64,000 nt of DNA from Rhyzopertha dominica (Eukaryota; Arthropoda; Insecta; Coleoptera; Bostrichidae). Below are positions 1-11,249 of the stretch, piece by piece. The notes below the pieces were generated by a model. That model saw only the letters and a list, made by a program, of their open reading frames with translations. It searched no databases and was not told the DNA's origin. The stretch is from assembly GCA_025024175.1 (NCBI GenBank), contig QCXZ01000053.1, positions 4,836,001-4,900,000 of the forward strand, read 5' to 3'. The first letter of the stretch is position 1; every line of letters starts with the position of its first letter. The translations under genes were made by a program, and so were the position numbers.

Positions 1-3000
1 TGTACGAAATAATGCTAGCATGCTGTGAAGGGACACTGGAGAAGCAAACCATCAGGTGGAAACAAAATATTTCTGCTGTTGGAGTTGTAATGGCTTCCAG
101 AGGATACCCCGAGACCTCTTCCAAAGGGCAAGTTATAACTGGTGTTGAAGAGGTCACAAAAATAGATGGAAACTTGGTGTTTCATTGCGGAACGGCACTT
201 AAAGAAAATAAACTTGTTACAAATGGTGGGAGGGTGCTGATAGCAGTTGCACTCGCTGGAGATCTGAAAACTGCCGCTGTTAAGGCCACTCGGATGTGTG
301 GAGTGATTAAATTTGATGGTTCTCAGTATAGAAAAGATATTGCATTGAAGGGGATTACCAGGTGAGAAAAAAACCTGCAAATCTATGCTATTCTCACTCA
401 TTGTCACCATCTTTTTAGGGACATTTTAAGATCAGGTAAATTAACGTACAAGGCAAGCGGAGTAGACATTACCGCTGGCAATAGTTTAGTATCAAAAATA
501 AAGTCAGTAGTTGGTTCGGTTTCCACACCACGTTCTGGTACCGTGGGTCACATAGGCGGCTTTGGTGGTCTTTTTGACCTTAAACTAGCTGGTTTCAAAG
601 ATCCACTACTTGTCTCCGGAACTGACGGTGTTGGAACAAAGTTAAAGGCATGTCGGTCACTTTGCATATTTTTGGTAATAAACGAGGAATTTTTCAGATT
701 GCTCAAGAGATGGGAGTGCACGACACTATTGGAATCGATTTGGTAGCAATGTGTGTTAATGACGTCTTGGCACATGGAGCTGAACCTCTCTTCTTTTTGG
801 ATTATTTTGCCTGTGGCAAATTGGATGTAGATGTCGCCCAAAAGGTCGTTTCTGGTATTGCTCTTGCATGTGAAGCTTCTGGTTGCTCGTTGATTGGTAT
901 GTTTTTGATATATTTATTAACTTAAATTAAATATGATTGATTTTTTCTACATTAACATCCTATGGAAATAGTAAAACTGTAGCAGTATTAGATCTTCAGA
1001 GAATTTAAAAATCTTTTGAGTTTTGATGCAACTTGAAAAAGTATTGACACTTGTTCCATTAAAATTTAAACATTTTTGACTTGATGCGTGCAATTTTTTT
1101 TTGTATTCATGGATTTTTATGACATGGAAAATGAATGAATAATTTTTCAGTTAAATGGAAAAAATAACATTCTTGAATATGATGAAACATAAAGAAAATA
1201 TGATACTTATTCCATTAAAGTATGTAGGGTGAAATCTGGAAAATGTAATAGTTTGCAATTCTTAGAAAGTTTTACATTTATGGTTTACAGATAAAAATTT
1301 CCATTAAAATTCCATGGAAATTTAGGAATGTAGTAGTGTTAAACTTTTGCTTATTATGTAGGAAACATTAGCTGATCTTAAATAATTTTTAAAACGTCCA
1401 ACAATATTGTTGGACTTTTGATGCAACATGGCGCTTTGCTACTTTCACCATTAAAATAAAATATTTTCATTGCAACATGCAAAAACGTATTAAGATTTTT
1501 TCCATTAAAATTTATCAAAGCAACTAGAAACGTATTTAATTTCAGAAAAAATAATGGAATATAGAAAAATATTGATAGTATTTTTGGAAAAATTGATTTA
1601 ACATGAAAAAATATACTTTTTCCACTAAATGTAAGTGACATTCTTTAGGGAATTATCTTTCTTGGACTTGATATAACATGGAGAAAAAAATGTTTCTGCT
1701 TATTTTGTTAGTTAAATAAAAGTTAAGTTGTTAATCTATTACAGAAGCAGCAGAAGTGTAATGGTTTAGAAATTTTTTATAAATAAGGTGGATAAAGTTA
1801 GATTCGGTAAACATTAATCTTTAAGAAGTAACAGATAATAATAATAAATAAATTCATAAATCACATTTTTAGGAGGTGAAACTGCAGAAATGCCTGACAT
1901 GTACAAATCTGGTGACTACGACTTAGCTGGTTTTGCCGTTGGTGCTGTAGAACGCAACATACTACTTCCACATACTGACAAAATTATACCTGGTGATGTA
2001 ATAATTGGCCTGCCATCAGCAGGTGTCCACAGCAATGGCTTTAGCATGGTTCGCAAAGTAATGAGTATAGCAAATGTAAAATACACTGATAAGGCTCCAT
2101 TTGGCAATGGGACTTTCGGTAAGTTAAAATATTTTCCTCTTAGTGTGGTTAACTCAAAAATCCTTTAGGCGAGGAGTTCCTTACTCCAACAGAGCTTTAT
2201 GTCAAACCTGTACTAAATGCAATTAAGACAGGAAACGTGAGAGCCTTTGCTCATATAACTGGAGGTGGACTTGTCGAAAATATTCCGAGGGTCTTAACGA
2301 ATAGATTGGCTGTAGAATTGGATGCTTTAGAGTGGGATATTCCCACTGTTTTTGGTTGGTTGGCAGCTTCAGGTGAAATAAATGAGCCGGAGATGTTAAG
2401 AACGTTTAACTGTGGTATTGGAGGTGTCCTTATAGTTCAGAAAGGACATGAAAATGACGTCCTAAAGGTCCTCAAACACAACGCTAAAGTGATAGGAAGA
2501 GTAACACAAAGAAGTGGAGGTAGAAGTTTTTATGCTTGTTAGACTGTGTTTATTGATTGTTGGTTTTAGCAGATAGTCCTCAGGTTGTGATAAAAAATTT
2601 CACGGGGCAGATGGAAAAAGTAATGCGCCCTTTTGTACCTCAATTAATTCAGAGGAATTTGGTGGCCAAAAAGAAAGTTGGGGTACTCATTTCTGGCAGT
2701 GGAACTAACTTGCAGGCTCTTATAGATGCCACTCAAGACCCATCTCGAAATATTGGTGCCGAGATAGTTCTTGTAATCTCGAATAAAGCTGATGTACAAG
2801 GTTTGGAACGTGCTCAGCGAGCAAATATTCCAACTAAGGTAAATGATCCCACTTCTTCCTTGAATACAACATCTGTTGAGTGGAGTAAAAAATAGATTCA
2901 GGACCATTATTTTCCTTGAATGTTTCTTTAGGTAATTAGCCATAAGGAATATCCGACGAGGGAAAATTTTGACAGGGTGATGACCGAAGCTCTGAGAGCA

Positions 3001-3468
3001 GCCGGAGTTGAGATAGTGTGCCTGGCAGGATTTATGCGAATTTTGAGTGGAGAATTCGTGAGAGAATGGAAGGGAAGGTTGCTCAACATCCATCCCTCGT
3101 TGCTGCCTTTGTTTAAGGGAACACACGCCCAAAGGCAGGCTCTGGAAGCTGGTGTCAGGGTCAGTGGTTGCACTGTTCACTTTGTGGAGGTAAGATTTTT
3201 ATGTAGCTACTGTCGATAATTGATATTCAATCTCAAAATTAGATAATTTTTTTTTATAACTGAAAGTATTTAATTTTTACAGGAAGATATAGACGCAGGA
3301 GCAATTTTGGTTCAAGAAACTGTCCAAATTGACATAAATGACACAGAGGAAACTTTGATTGAAAGAATCAAACTAGAGGAACACAAGGCTTTCCCTAAAG
3401 CTTTACAGCTGTTAGCCACTGGTAAAGTTAAGCTTGACAGTGATGGGACAGTTGTATGGAAAACATAA
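1..3468 (+). CDS. GART: Trifunctional purine biosynthesis protein (GARS-AIRS-GART), 3' two thirds, eight exons
   Basis: The gene enters from the left edge; spliced exons give 698 residues to the TAA at 3466-3468, against about 1010 for the human protein. Exons: <1-361, 419-647, 698-896, 1873-2118, 2169-2519, 2570-2838, 2932-3189, 3283-3468; every junction keeps frame. Window residues 1-126 are the end of GAR synthetase ([18 protein letters not shown]). About 128-455 is AIR synthetase ([49 protein letters not shown]). About 497-690 is GAR transformylase ([35 protein letters not shown]), with the expected catalytic Asn603, His605 and Asp641 present. The enzyme is cytosolic and catalyses steps 2, 3 and 5 of de novo purine synthesis. 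No frameshift or stop interrupts it, so it looks functional. The next gene on the same strand starts 2.1 kb downstream. Confidence 0.96.
648..697 (+). other. Probable GC-AG intron of GART
   Basis: The conserved protein stretch TKLK|IAQE requires exon 2 to end at 647 and exon 3 to begin at 698. The donor would then be AG|GCATGT and the acceptor TTTTTCAG, a 50-bp phase-0 intron. The nearest GT alternatives (641 and 656) break the frame. GC donors are a known minor class; use here is inferred from protein conservation. Confidence 0.75.
1015..1690. repeat. Degenerate short repeats in GART intron 3
   Basis: This covers most of the 976-bp intron (897-1872). Two short motifs recur with changes: TTTGATGCAACATG-like (near 1020, 1079, 1415, 1472, 1665) followed by TTTTTCCATTAAAATTT-like (near 1050, 1208, 1288, 1448, 1500, 1619). 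Spacing is irregular, about 50-200 bp. I see no coding content here, and the small antisense ORF has no recognisable similarity. Confidence 0.5.
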
Positions 3469-3471
3469 AGA

Positions 3472-3477
3472 AATAAA
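3472..3477 (+). terminator. GART polyadenylation signal
   Basis: AATAAA begins three bases after the stop codon, with a GT-rich stretch near 3530-3546. If used, it gives a very short 3' UTR. A second AATAAA pair lies near 3799. Confidence 0.45.
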
Positions 3478-3480
3478 AAA

Positions 3481-5535
3481 ATATGTCATCAAAACTGGGT
3501 ATTGTCCTAAACCTTCCATATTATACATTATGTTGTATGGTTTTGTAAAAAGAAATTGTTTTTCTTGAACCATTAAGACAAAAAGTTTACAACTGATGAG
3601 ATTTTAGTTTCTGTAATCTAGTTGTTCAAAACATCATACACAAATTTCGTATATTACTAAACTAGTTCCTTCTGTGACCAGAAATTAACTTTCCCCATTT
3701 TTTACAACCTTCAACCACAGATTGCTGTAAAACTATTTGCCTGCCGGCAATTGTCATAAGCAATATAGGACTACTTGAAATCATTCAGCCTTTAAGGAAT
3801 AAATAAACACAAAATAAAATAATTTATTTTTAAAAAGTGTTATTTTTACATTTTTCAAAGTTAGATTTTAGTCACTTAAAAAAAGTCACTTTCATCTCAA
3901 AAAATATGAACCTCCCCAAATTGTCCAGAATTAAGACCATACGAAAAATATTGGGCTAATATCAAATGAAAGCTTCAGAAAATATTTAGAGAAGCCACAT
4001 GGCTTGCTGACTTTGAGAATAAATAAAAGTAGGTTGCAGGTAAATTTGTTCAAATAGATCATTTATTTTCATGTTAAAATTGAGTATAGCCCATCCTCAC
4101 AGATATTATTTAAATATATTCTGAGCATCTGGACGCCATTACTTTTATGGGGATTTAAGGTCAGGCTGTAATAAACTGCGTTAAAACAATCTGTGGACAG
4201 GTGTTTTTATTATTATGCTTGAGATGTGCTCACCATAAATTGTCGCCGGAGACCTCTGTCGGTATTAAAACGCCCACAGCACAGTAGGCTACCATTCAGA
4301 GACGAGTGGATATCACCGAATTGCCACTAGATGGCATGGTATTGTCCATATCCTAAATTGTGTGATTATGGTAAGGATACAATATAATTGTTTTACAGCG
4401 ACAAATAAAATATTGTAAATAGCACAAATATAAATAATTATTTTAATAAAGAAAAGAAAGTGGTCACTCAGAAACGCTGTTAAAAACATCCCAGAGATAG
4501 GGTTGTACTCCATAACTTTAAGGGCAGTAATAGCAGTGGAATGCTATTTTTGTTTAGAATAAACCTTAGTTCATTTTTTCATATGTATCTCATTATTATC
4601 TTTTAAATTACTGTTATTATATTACTACTATGTTGCTGAATTCATCTGTGGCCTCCTAGGACGTGACTGTGGGAAGTAGACAAAGTAATTATTTTACCCC
4701 CTTAGCACCATTTTTACAGCGACAAAAAAATACTGTTAATAGCTCATACATCAGTGATTATTTTAATAGGGAAAAGAAAGCGATCGCTCAAAAAACACCC
4801 CCGAAACGGGGTTACATCAAATAACTTTAAGGGTAGTAATGGCAGAGTTTTTAAGAATAGACCTTATGGAACTGCATTAATCTATTTTTTTCAGATGTTT
4901 GTCTCTGATAATTTTCGAGAAAAAAGTTAAATGTTAAGGGTTGAATGGCAAAAACTGGAAAACGGGGTGGAATTGGGGTGTGTAATTAGATGTGCGACAT
5001 ATACCCTTAANAGGGAACAATAAATGTCAATTTGATCAATCAATTGGGGGGGGGGAGGCACTTTTTACCATCTTATCCTACTATATATATATATATATAT
5101 ATCCTTTGTGATTATGAACATAAAAATGCCTGTAAGGTTTAAAACGAAAAACGTTTTCAATGTACAATTGCAGATTTATGATTGTGGTTAAACGCAAAAT
5201 TTTACTAAGAGCGCGATTTTCTGTACGAGTTTTAAGCGAAAAAACTAAAAAAAAGGTTAAAATTTCCTCACCTTACTACCTTTTTGCAATGTCTATAGTG
5301 GAGTAAAAATGTCTAGCTTTATACGACCTTTTAGAGCGCAAAAATCTTAGCCCTCCGATTAATTATTCTATCTATTCGTGAAATGAACTATGCTACCCAT
5401 TTGTTTACTTATTCCCTATTTAACAAGTTGCCATTGGCAATACAGATTAGGTGAGACTTGCTGATAGCATATTTATGCTAATTAAAATGGAAAACTGGTT
5501 ATTTGTTCAGAAAGCAGTCTTTTATAACAGTTATC
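3481..5535. other. Intergenic spacer between GART and TTC36
   Basis: No gene is seen. It holds a diverged direct repeat (separate entry), a G10 tract at 5046-5055 and an AT dinucleotide run at about 5082-5102, plus one N at 5011. The last few hundred bases must contain the TTC36 promoter, but I cannot point to a definite core element. Confidence 0.6.
4391..4915 (+). repeat. Diverged direct repeat, about 190 bp, offset 331 bp
   Basis: Both copies start with TTTTACAGCGACAAA (4391 and 4722) and continue through matching segments: TTATTTTAATA, GAAAAGAAAG, then ATAACTTTAAGGGnAGTAAT. Copies run about 4391-4580 and 4722-4910 and are clearly diverged. Family unknown. Confidence 0.6.
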
Positions 5536-8500
5536 ATGGCTACCTTAAGTGAACACGACAAAACTGTGCTTAACTGCGTTTTTAATCCTAGTTTACCTTT
5601 AGAGGAAGCGTGCAGTGCTGTTTCTGAACAAGATTTGAAAGGTAGGTGTGAATGATATACGTGGAGTTAACGAAATATTTCGGGAATAGCAATGAAGAAC
5701 AATTTTTTACAGAAATGAATGGCTTTATTGTTATTCCAAACATTCACCTTTAGATTCCATAAATTGTTCCGTTCTGAACTGTCCATACTTTAAAATGGGA
5801 GATCTGAATACATACACGCCTTCTTTAGGGCTGAAAAAGCAGACATTTTACGTCTTTCATTTTTGATTATAAGAAATGTAGAAAAGTTATTTGGAGCCAA
5901 GTCTGGACTATGGCGTGTATTAGTCACTAATGTTATACAAAAGTCGACTGTAGCACAAGCAGTATATGGGGATTAGTATTATAGTGATGAAGAATGATTT
6001 CACGTTTGGCAAGCAATAAATTGTTGTATACTTACTTATTATTCAGTATGACAGTTTTCTATAAAGTAGTTATGGCAACATGATCCGACTTGGCTACGAT
6101 ATTAAATTATCTTAACATATTTTTGATCTTTTTTTGACCGTGTTCGAATTATTAGGTTTCTAACGAGAACAAAGTTTTCTGACGGCGAATTGCACATGCA
6201 GTATATAATGTAATGAGGTCCAAGAAGAAATATTCAAAGTTGCCTGAATATCGTTGGGTGATACATCATTTCAATCATTTGATGTACCCCATTAGTGTTT
6301 TTCGCTACAACAAATGGCTATTGGTTGTTGGAAAAAGCGGTATACACTTGTCTTTGATAGAGCTTCATTAGTAAAAGTAGAATGTCCAGGCAAAGTAAGA
6401 TTTCTACAGTTGGACAAAAACACCAAACTTAGATTGTCAAAAATTTTCGACTGATAGGTATACCTAAGAAAGCCTGAAAAACACTTACATCGCTGTTGTT
6501 AAAAATGGTTAAAGTCGACAAACCACAGTCGTAACTAGAAGAGGTAAATTAAAATGTAGACAATATCTAGGCAAATTGATGCTTAAGTAGTTTAGCACCT
6601 TAACTATATAAATGCGATAAATATGTATATAATGTTTACTTCTACAATAAATCTTCACGAAGTCTATCAAATCCACTATATGTAATAAATAGGCAAAGAG
6701 CTTTCAGCTATAACAATATAATAATGTAAAAACAGGAATATAAAAGAATTTATAAAGTTGACATTGTCAAAATCGAAATAAGCAGTCTTGACTTCAACTT
6801 TTGAGGATTTATTACAAACATGTAAAGAATTTAAATTATTTAAAGAGGAAGTGTGTTTAAATGACAATAAATGATTTGCTAACGAAGAATTTGTATTAAC
6901 TATATCAGTATTTTTATATCTTTCATATTGTTTTAAGGGTTCATTGCCTCTAATTGAAAAAGATCTTCCCGTTTGACCAATATAAACAGAACTACAATCG
7001 TTACAAGAAAAACTATAATCTCCCGAATGATTCAAAACTGGAATTTTGTCTTTATTGCGAACAAAACGGGAAAACACACTGCCTACCATAGAAAATCCAA
7101 GACTTATTCCATGAGAGGAAATATACAAAATTTAGATAAAGGTAATTTTACAAATTTGAATGATGTTTCTAATTTTAGCTGTCCTATTCTAAATTCTTTA
7201 TTTGATCATTGATTTCATGTTTGTGCTTTTGGCATGCAGGCTACTTTTTTGTTTGAAGTCAAGATTGCTTATTTAGATTTTGACAATGTCAGTTTTATAA
7301 ATTCTTTTGTATACCTGTTTTTATATTATGAGGCACTGATGATGGCTAATTATAGCTGAAAGCGCTTTGCCTATTTATTAAATATAGTGGATTTGATAGA
7401 CTTCGTGAAGATTTATTATAGAAGTAAACATTACTACATATATCCACTTAGAGAAAAATGGACCCAGGTGTTCCACGAAATCTAAGATTTGACCATTTTC
7501 GTAGTTCGTACATTAACAGCTTTATGCTGTTGGAATTCGTCCAACATTTGGTTCCATTCAACGTCACGCTGGTTTTCTAATTGTTTTGTGATTAGAGGAT
7601 CAATTACATTTACAACCATTTATAAATACATTTCATTATTTAACGCCGCATCGATGATAACTGAACCTATATATGCGTATTTCAGACCACACATTAATTT
7701 TCTTAGGAACCTGCATATTGCGTTCTCGAAAAATATAAGAATTTTCATAACTCCAGAAGCGCATTCTTGCTTATGCAGGCGGTCATTTAAAAAGAATGTG
7801 CATTCATCGCTGAAGTAAATATTCTTCATTAGGTTTTTATTTAATACAGATGCATTATCCTAGAATTTCCAGACGAAATCAAGAAAAATCCATTTTTAGT
7901 AGGGTACCATTCATTATAAGCACCCTTGCTTGACCTGCTATGCTCAGGATAGTAAATAAAAATGATTTCTACTCATTCGGCAGTTGAACAATCTTTTCAT
8001 ACTGTGACTGTGACTAGAACGTTCCTAATTGAAAATCTTGCAAGTTTCTAAAAATGTAAGAATTGCCTAAAGAGTCAAAAAAGATGGAAACAAAGCCATG
8101 AGTGAAAACAAGCCTTCAATGAATACCTACCCCGTTTTTCATAATATGAATAATTATCCTCTATTTAAAGTACGTAATTTAAAGTGTGCCATCTTAAAAA
8201 ACTCACCTCGTGAGTTCTGTTAGAATTTTAGTTGACAAATGTTACTAAAAAACCTCGTCGTCTTTTAATATCTTTTATTAGGCTAAAAGTTGTTACAGAA
8301 CTTCTGTTGGCATCTCTATTTATAAAAAAATCTACCATCTCTTTCATTTTCTTCAATTTGGTTAATTTGTTTTCTTCATTTTTCAGAATATTACTTTGTC
8401 TGTTTATGTCATCACTGTTTATTTTCATTTCTACTTTCCCTGCTGTGGAGAATGTCTCAAGGTCTTTGGAGGGTTTCTTCTTCTAAATTATGTGGCCAAA

Positions 8501-9918
8501 TACTTTAATTGTATTAAAACAATCTCCAGTAAGGTTCTTCTTAGACCATAGTTCGTATGGTATTTATAATCTGAGAGCTTTCAATCGTTTCTGGAAACCA
8601 ACTTCAGCATATGTTATTGTTAGAGCCAAGATTTGGCCATTTGTTCTTTCTAAAACCTGCTTGTTCCTTCCGAAGCAAGTCTTCAATGATAGGTCATATT
8701 CTCTGGTAGAGTAATTTCTTGAGTGACTTGTAGCAGATACTCAGGAGGGCAATGGGTCGGTGACTTCCTGCTTCCCAGGCTTTAAGACAGCAATCACCCT
8801 TGTTTTCTGAAACAAACTTGGAAGAGTACATGTATGTAAAATATTATTATAGAACAATAACAACCATCTTAAAGCATTCTGGGAAATGCCTTCAAAACTA
8901 GCAGCTTTGCGGGCTTTCAGAGCACGTAGTTCTTCAAATGAGAAAAATTGTGACAACTTTACTGAAGGTTCGCTTTTCCCTTCATCTTTTTCAATAACAT
9001 TTACTGCACTGCAAGGAAGAGAATCTTCCAGCATGAAGTAAAGAGTACTTTTCAATCAGAGCCTGGTGCAACTGAATGAAAATGATGTTCTTATAAAATT
9101 ATCTGTACCAATCTTCCAATTTTCCTTGTCGTGCCTGAATAATACTAATATTTTCAATTACTTATTGCAAAAACCGTTAAACTAACGTGGGTATCTCTTA
9201 AAATATCGGTGGTTATTGTATAGCGTTATTTTCCTACATTTGCTTTAGCAACTATACAAGGTCACGAGTTGTGTAAACAAGTTGTCAGAATAATTCTGTG
9301 TCGTAAAATGTAATGGCCTGTTATTTTATACTTTACTTCAAACTGCGCTAATTTCGCGCAACTGCGCTTGTTTTAGATCTCGATGAAGATTCCGACGAAT
9401 TCCAAAAATCCCAAGAAGCGGAAGTCGAAGCAGTCAGAAAAGCGGAGCATGGAGAACTGGAACAAGCGTTGGCTGTGTTAAACAAAGCTATGGATTTAGC
9501 ACCTTCTAGGGCTTCTTTGTATAATAACAGGGCTCAAGTTTATCAACTTATGAGAAGAACTGATGGTAAGCTTAAATTTCCACATTACGACTTTGATTAC
9601 ATATTAAAGAATAATTTTAGATGCGTTTTCGGATCTTTCAAGGGCGATAGACTTGGCAGGCAGTTCTCATAAACGAACATTATGCCAGGCCTTGTGCCAG
9701 AGAGGTTTATTGTTTAGGAGGATCGACAAGAATGACGAAGCTCGTCAAGATTTTGATAGGGCAGCGAAAATGGGCAGTATGTTCGCCAGGAACCAGGTTA
9801 GCTTTTGAAAAAGGACAAACTTTGAATTCTGTAATTGTTATTTCAGCTTGTTGAGATGAATCCGTATGCCGCTTTGTGCAATCAAATGCTGAGGAAGGTG
9901 ATTCAAGATTTTAAGTGA
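5536..9918 (+). CDS. TTC36: Tetratricopeptide repeat protein 36 homologue, four exons, complete
   Basis: Exons 5536-5641, 9377-9565, 9621-9796 and 9847-9918 splice to 180 residues (human TTC36 has 189). All donors are GT and acceptors AG, in phases 1, 1 and 0. The N-terminus (MATLSEHDKTVLNCVFNPSLP) resembles the family start. Three TPR units follow at about 46-79, 80-113 and 118-151, with LYNNRAQVYQL and CQRGLLFRR cores, then the family signature MNPYAALCNQML near the C-terminus. In mammals TTC36 is a small cytosolic protein linked to stability of 4-hydroxyphenylpyruvate dioxygenase in tyrosine catabolism; the same role in insects is inference. Intron 1 is 3735 bp and full of transposon fragments, while introns 2 and 3 are 55 and 50 bp. 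A possible AATAAA lies at 10256-10261. Confidence 0.9.
6600..7450. mobile_element. Two 5'-truncated Penelope-like fragments, head to head
   Basis: The minus-strand ORF 7128-6676 carries the C-terminal GIY-YIG nuclease part of a Penelope-like element (SCNDCSSVYIGQTGRSFSIR, later NHLLSFKHT). The segment 7240-7450 is the inverted counterpart of about 6600-6790: the GAAGTC...TTGACAATGTC and TTTGCCTATTTATTAAATA blocks recur in reverse complement, and translating the plus strand gives the same C-terminal residues (YLDFDNV versus YFDFDNV). The two 3' ends point outwards and the truncated 5' ends meet near 7200. Such inverted, truncated arrangements are common for Penelope elements. It lies in TTC36 intron 1 and is a different family from the copy at 14.6-17 kb. 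Confidence 0.75.
7489..7829 (-). pseudogene. DD41D mariner-like transposase fragment
   Basis: Read on the minus strand, 7829-7620 gives IYFSDECTFFLND, which holds the first catalytic Asp region, then IGSVIIDAALNNEMYL and a diverged VIDPLITKQLENQRD-like run down to about 7489. This matches the transposase at 43.75-44.82 kb segment by segment (CTFFLNG, FIDGTLNGGMYL, VIDPLITEQLENQRD). It is broken and lacks both ends. It sits in TTC36 intron 1. Confidence 0.7.
7830..8480. other. Intronic AT-rich stretch, no assigned content
   Basis: This is part of TTC36 intron 1. A lysine-rich 66-residue ORF lies on the minus strand (8428-8228) but has no recognised family. It may be a piece of the LINE that follows. 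Confidence 0.4.
8485..9060 (-). pseudogene. Jockey-type LINE reverse transcriptase fragment
   Basis: Minus-strand ORF 9055-8741 reads FEELRALKARKAASFEGISQ, then TRVIAVLKPGKQEVTDPLPS, the N-terminal part of a non-LTR reverse transcriptase. Weaker similarity continues below 8741 in other frames. The same sequence recurs on the minus strand at 48.06-48.38 kb and 49.61-49.74 kb, so this is a repeated family. It is truncated at both ends and lies in TTC36 intron 1. Confidence 0.75.
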
Positions 9919-10479
9919 TCCACAAGGCTCGTAGGCAACTGAGTGAAGATGGTTATAATGTTCATACGCAGTAAAACGGTTTTGGCGTATTTTTTATGGA
10001 ATTCGTTCAATACAACCCTAAAACATCGTACTTGTAGTATTTTTTATATTAATCTCAATAATTGACGAGTGAAACGTGCTGTCCATATTTCCGCTACAAT
10101 AGACCTCTTAATACAAGCAGTGTAAGTAATTTTTTACAAGATCGTTTAGCTAATTATATAAGTTACTGCAGTATTACGTGTATGGAAATATATATCGGGC
10201 ATTCACTGATGTGTATCATTCATAATTCCCACATATTAAGCATTTGTTGTATTTCAATAAAAGTAGTATTATTCCACTCTTTCTTTTCGTGGATTGTAAT
10301 CTGCCATCTCCTTCTCAAGCCTCTATCCATCTTAGATAGCAATTCTTCCATTAAACCAGAACTATGTAGCCGTCATGCTTCGGCAATCTTACTGAATATT
10401 CCAGAATTATCGCTTTCATATTTTCTTCAAGGGATGATAACTTGCGTATCTCAGGCAACATTTTTTTATTAACAGTGCC

Positions 10480-10990
10480 GGACGTCCAAAAACGTCGTTC
10501 TAAAGCAGATATAATTTGACCAACGTTTTCCGGGCTTGATAGTATAGGGACATTACCGCTTCACGGGCTTCCTAAGAAGAGTCACACAGCTGGGTATTTT
10601 CTTCAAATCGGGCGAAACAACGTCTCTATTCCAGGGATCTCCAATGAAATTCGGCAAGTACTTTGAAACTGACAACCTGCCAATCATCCTAATTGCTTTA
10701 GCTGAAGCTTCCACGAACCGTTCATCACTTGCATGTCTTGGTGTTTCTCGTACTTAGGCTGTTTCGTAGTATCTAACCAACTCTAGACCCTTTCCACATT
10801 TCCTTGGGCTATATGCATCATATGATATCATTTCTAAAGTATTTTCTTCTTCGATTTCAGCTTGATGAATTTCCAAGCGCTTTTGTATCAATTTTTCTTC
10901 TATTTCCAACGATGCTTTTTTTAATACGTGGTAATTCTTCTGCCGCATTTACGCTTCTGTTTTTCTGTTTCGTTGGTGTTGTTTGTCTAA
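10480..10990 (-). pseudogene. BEL/Pao-like gag relic
   Basis: On the minus strand the sequence starts with a charged helical stretch (KKASLEIEEKLIQKRLEIHQ, 10921 downward). After a stop at about 10754 it continues with SKYLPNFIGDPWN and then degraded text resembling the gag core of BEL/Pao retrotransposons (usual pattern LPxFxGDPxEW). Stops and frameshifts are present and no LTRs or pol were found nearby. The assignment rests on the LPxFxGDP match and the preceding coiled-coil-like segment, so it is moderate. Confidence 0.5.
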
Positions 10991-11249
10991 ACTATTACAC
11001 TGTAGTATTTTCGTGTAGGTAAGCTTTTATCATCCTGCTGATTAAGTAGTGAGGGACCCTTTTGTGTTTGAGGATTTGTAACACTACCACATTTTATCGT
11101 ATCAAAAGCTTTGTATAGATAGATCTATGGCTATCACCGGTATTCTAGTGCCTTCCCTCCATTTCTCCTTTAGGATTCTTCCCACTGTGAACATTGACCT
11201 ATTTTTTGCAAAGGCTGCTTGGTACTCTGGTACTTCTGGTGTGTATTTT

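Noticed and set aside
1378..1641. Antisense ORF of 87 codons in a GART intron, considered as a nested gene
   Set aside because: It is Phe/Lys/Ile-rich as expected of AT-rich DNA, overlaps the degenerate repeats, and has no recognisable similarity.
10062..10472. 136-codon plus-strand ORF after TTC36
   Set aside because: Composition is Ser/Ile/Cys/Tyr-rich with no domain, and it partly covers the presumed TTC36 3' UTR.
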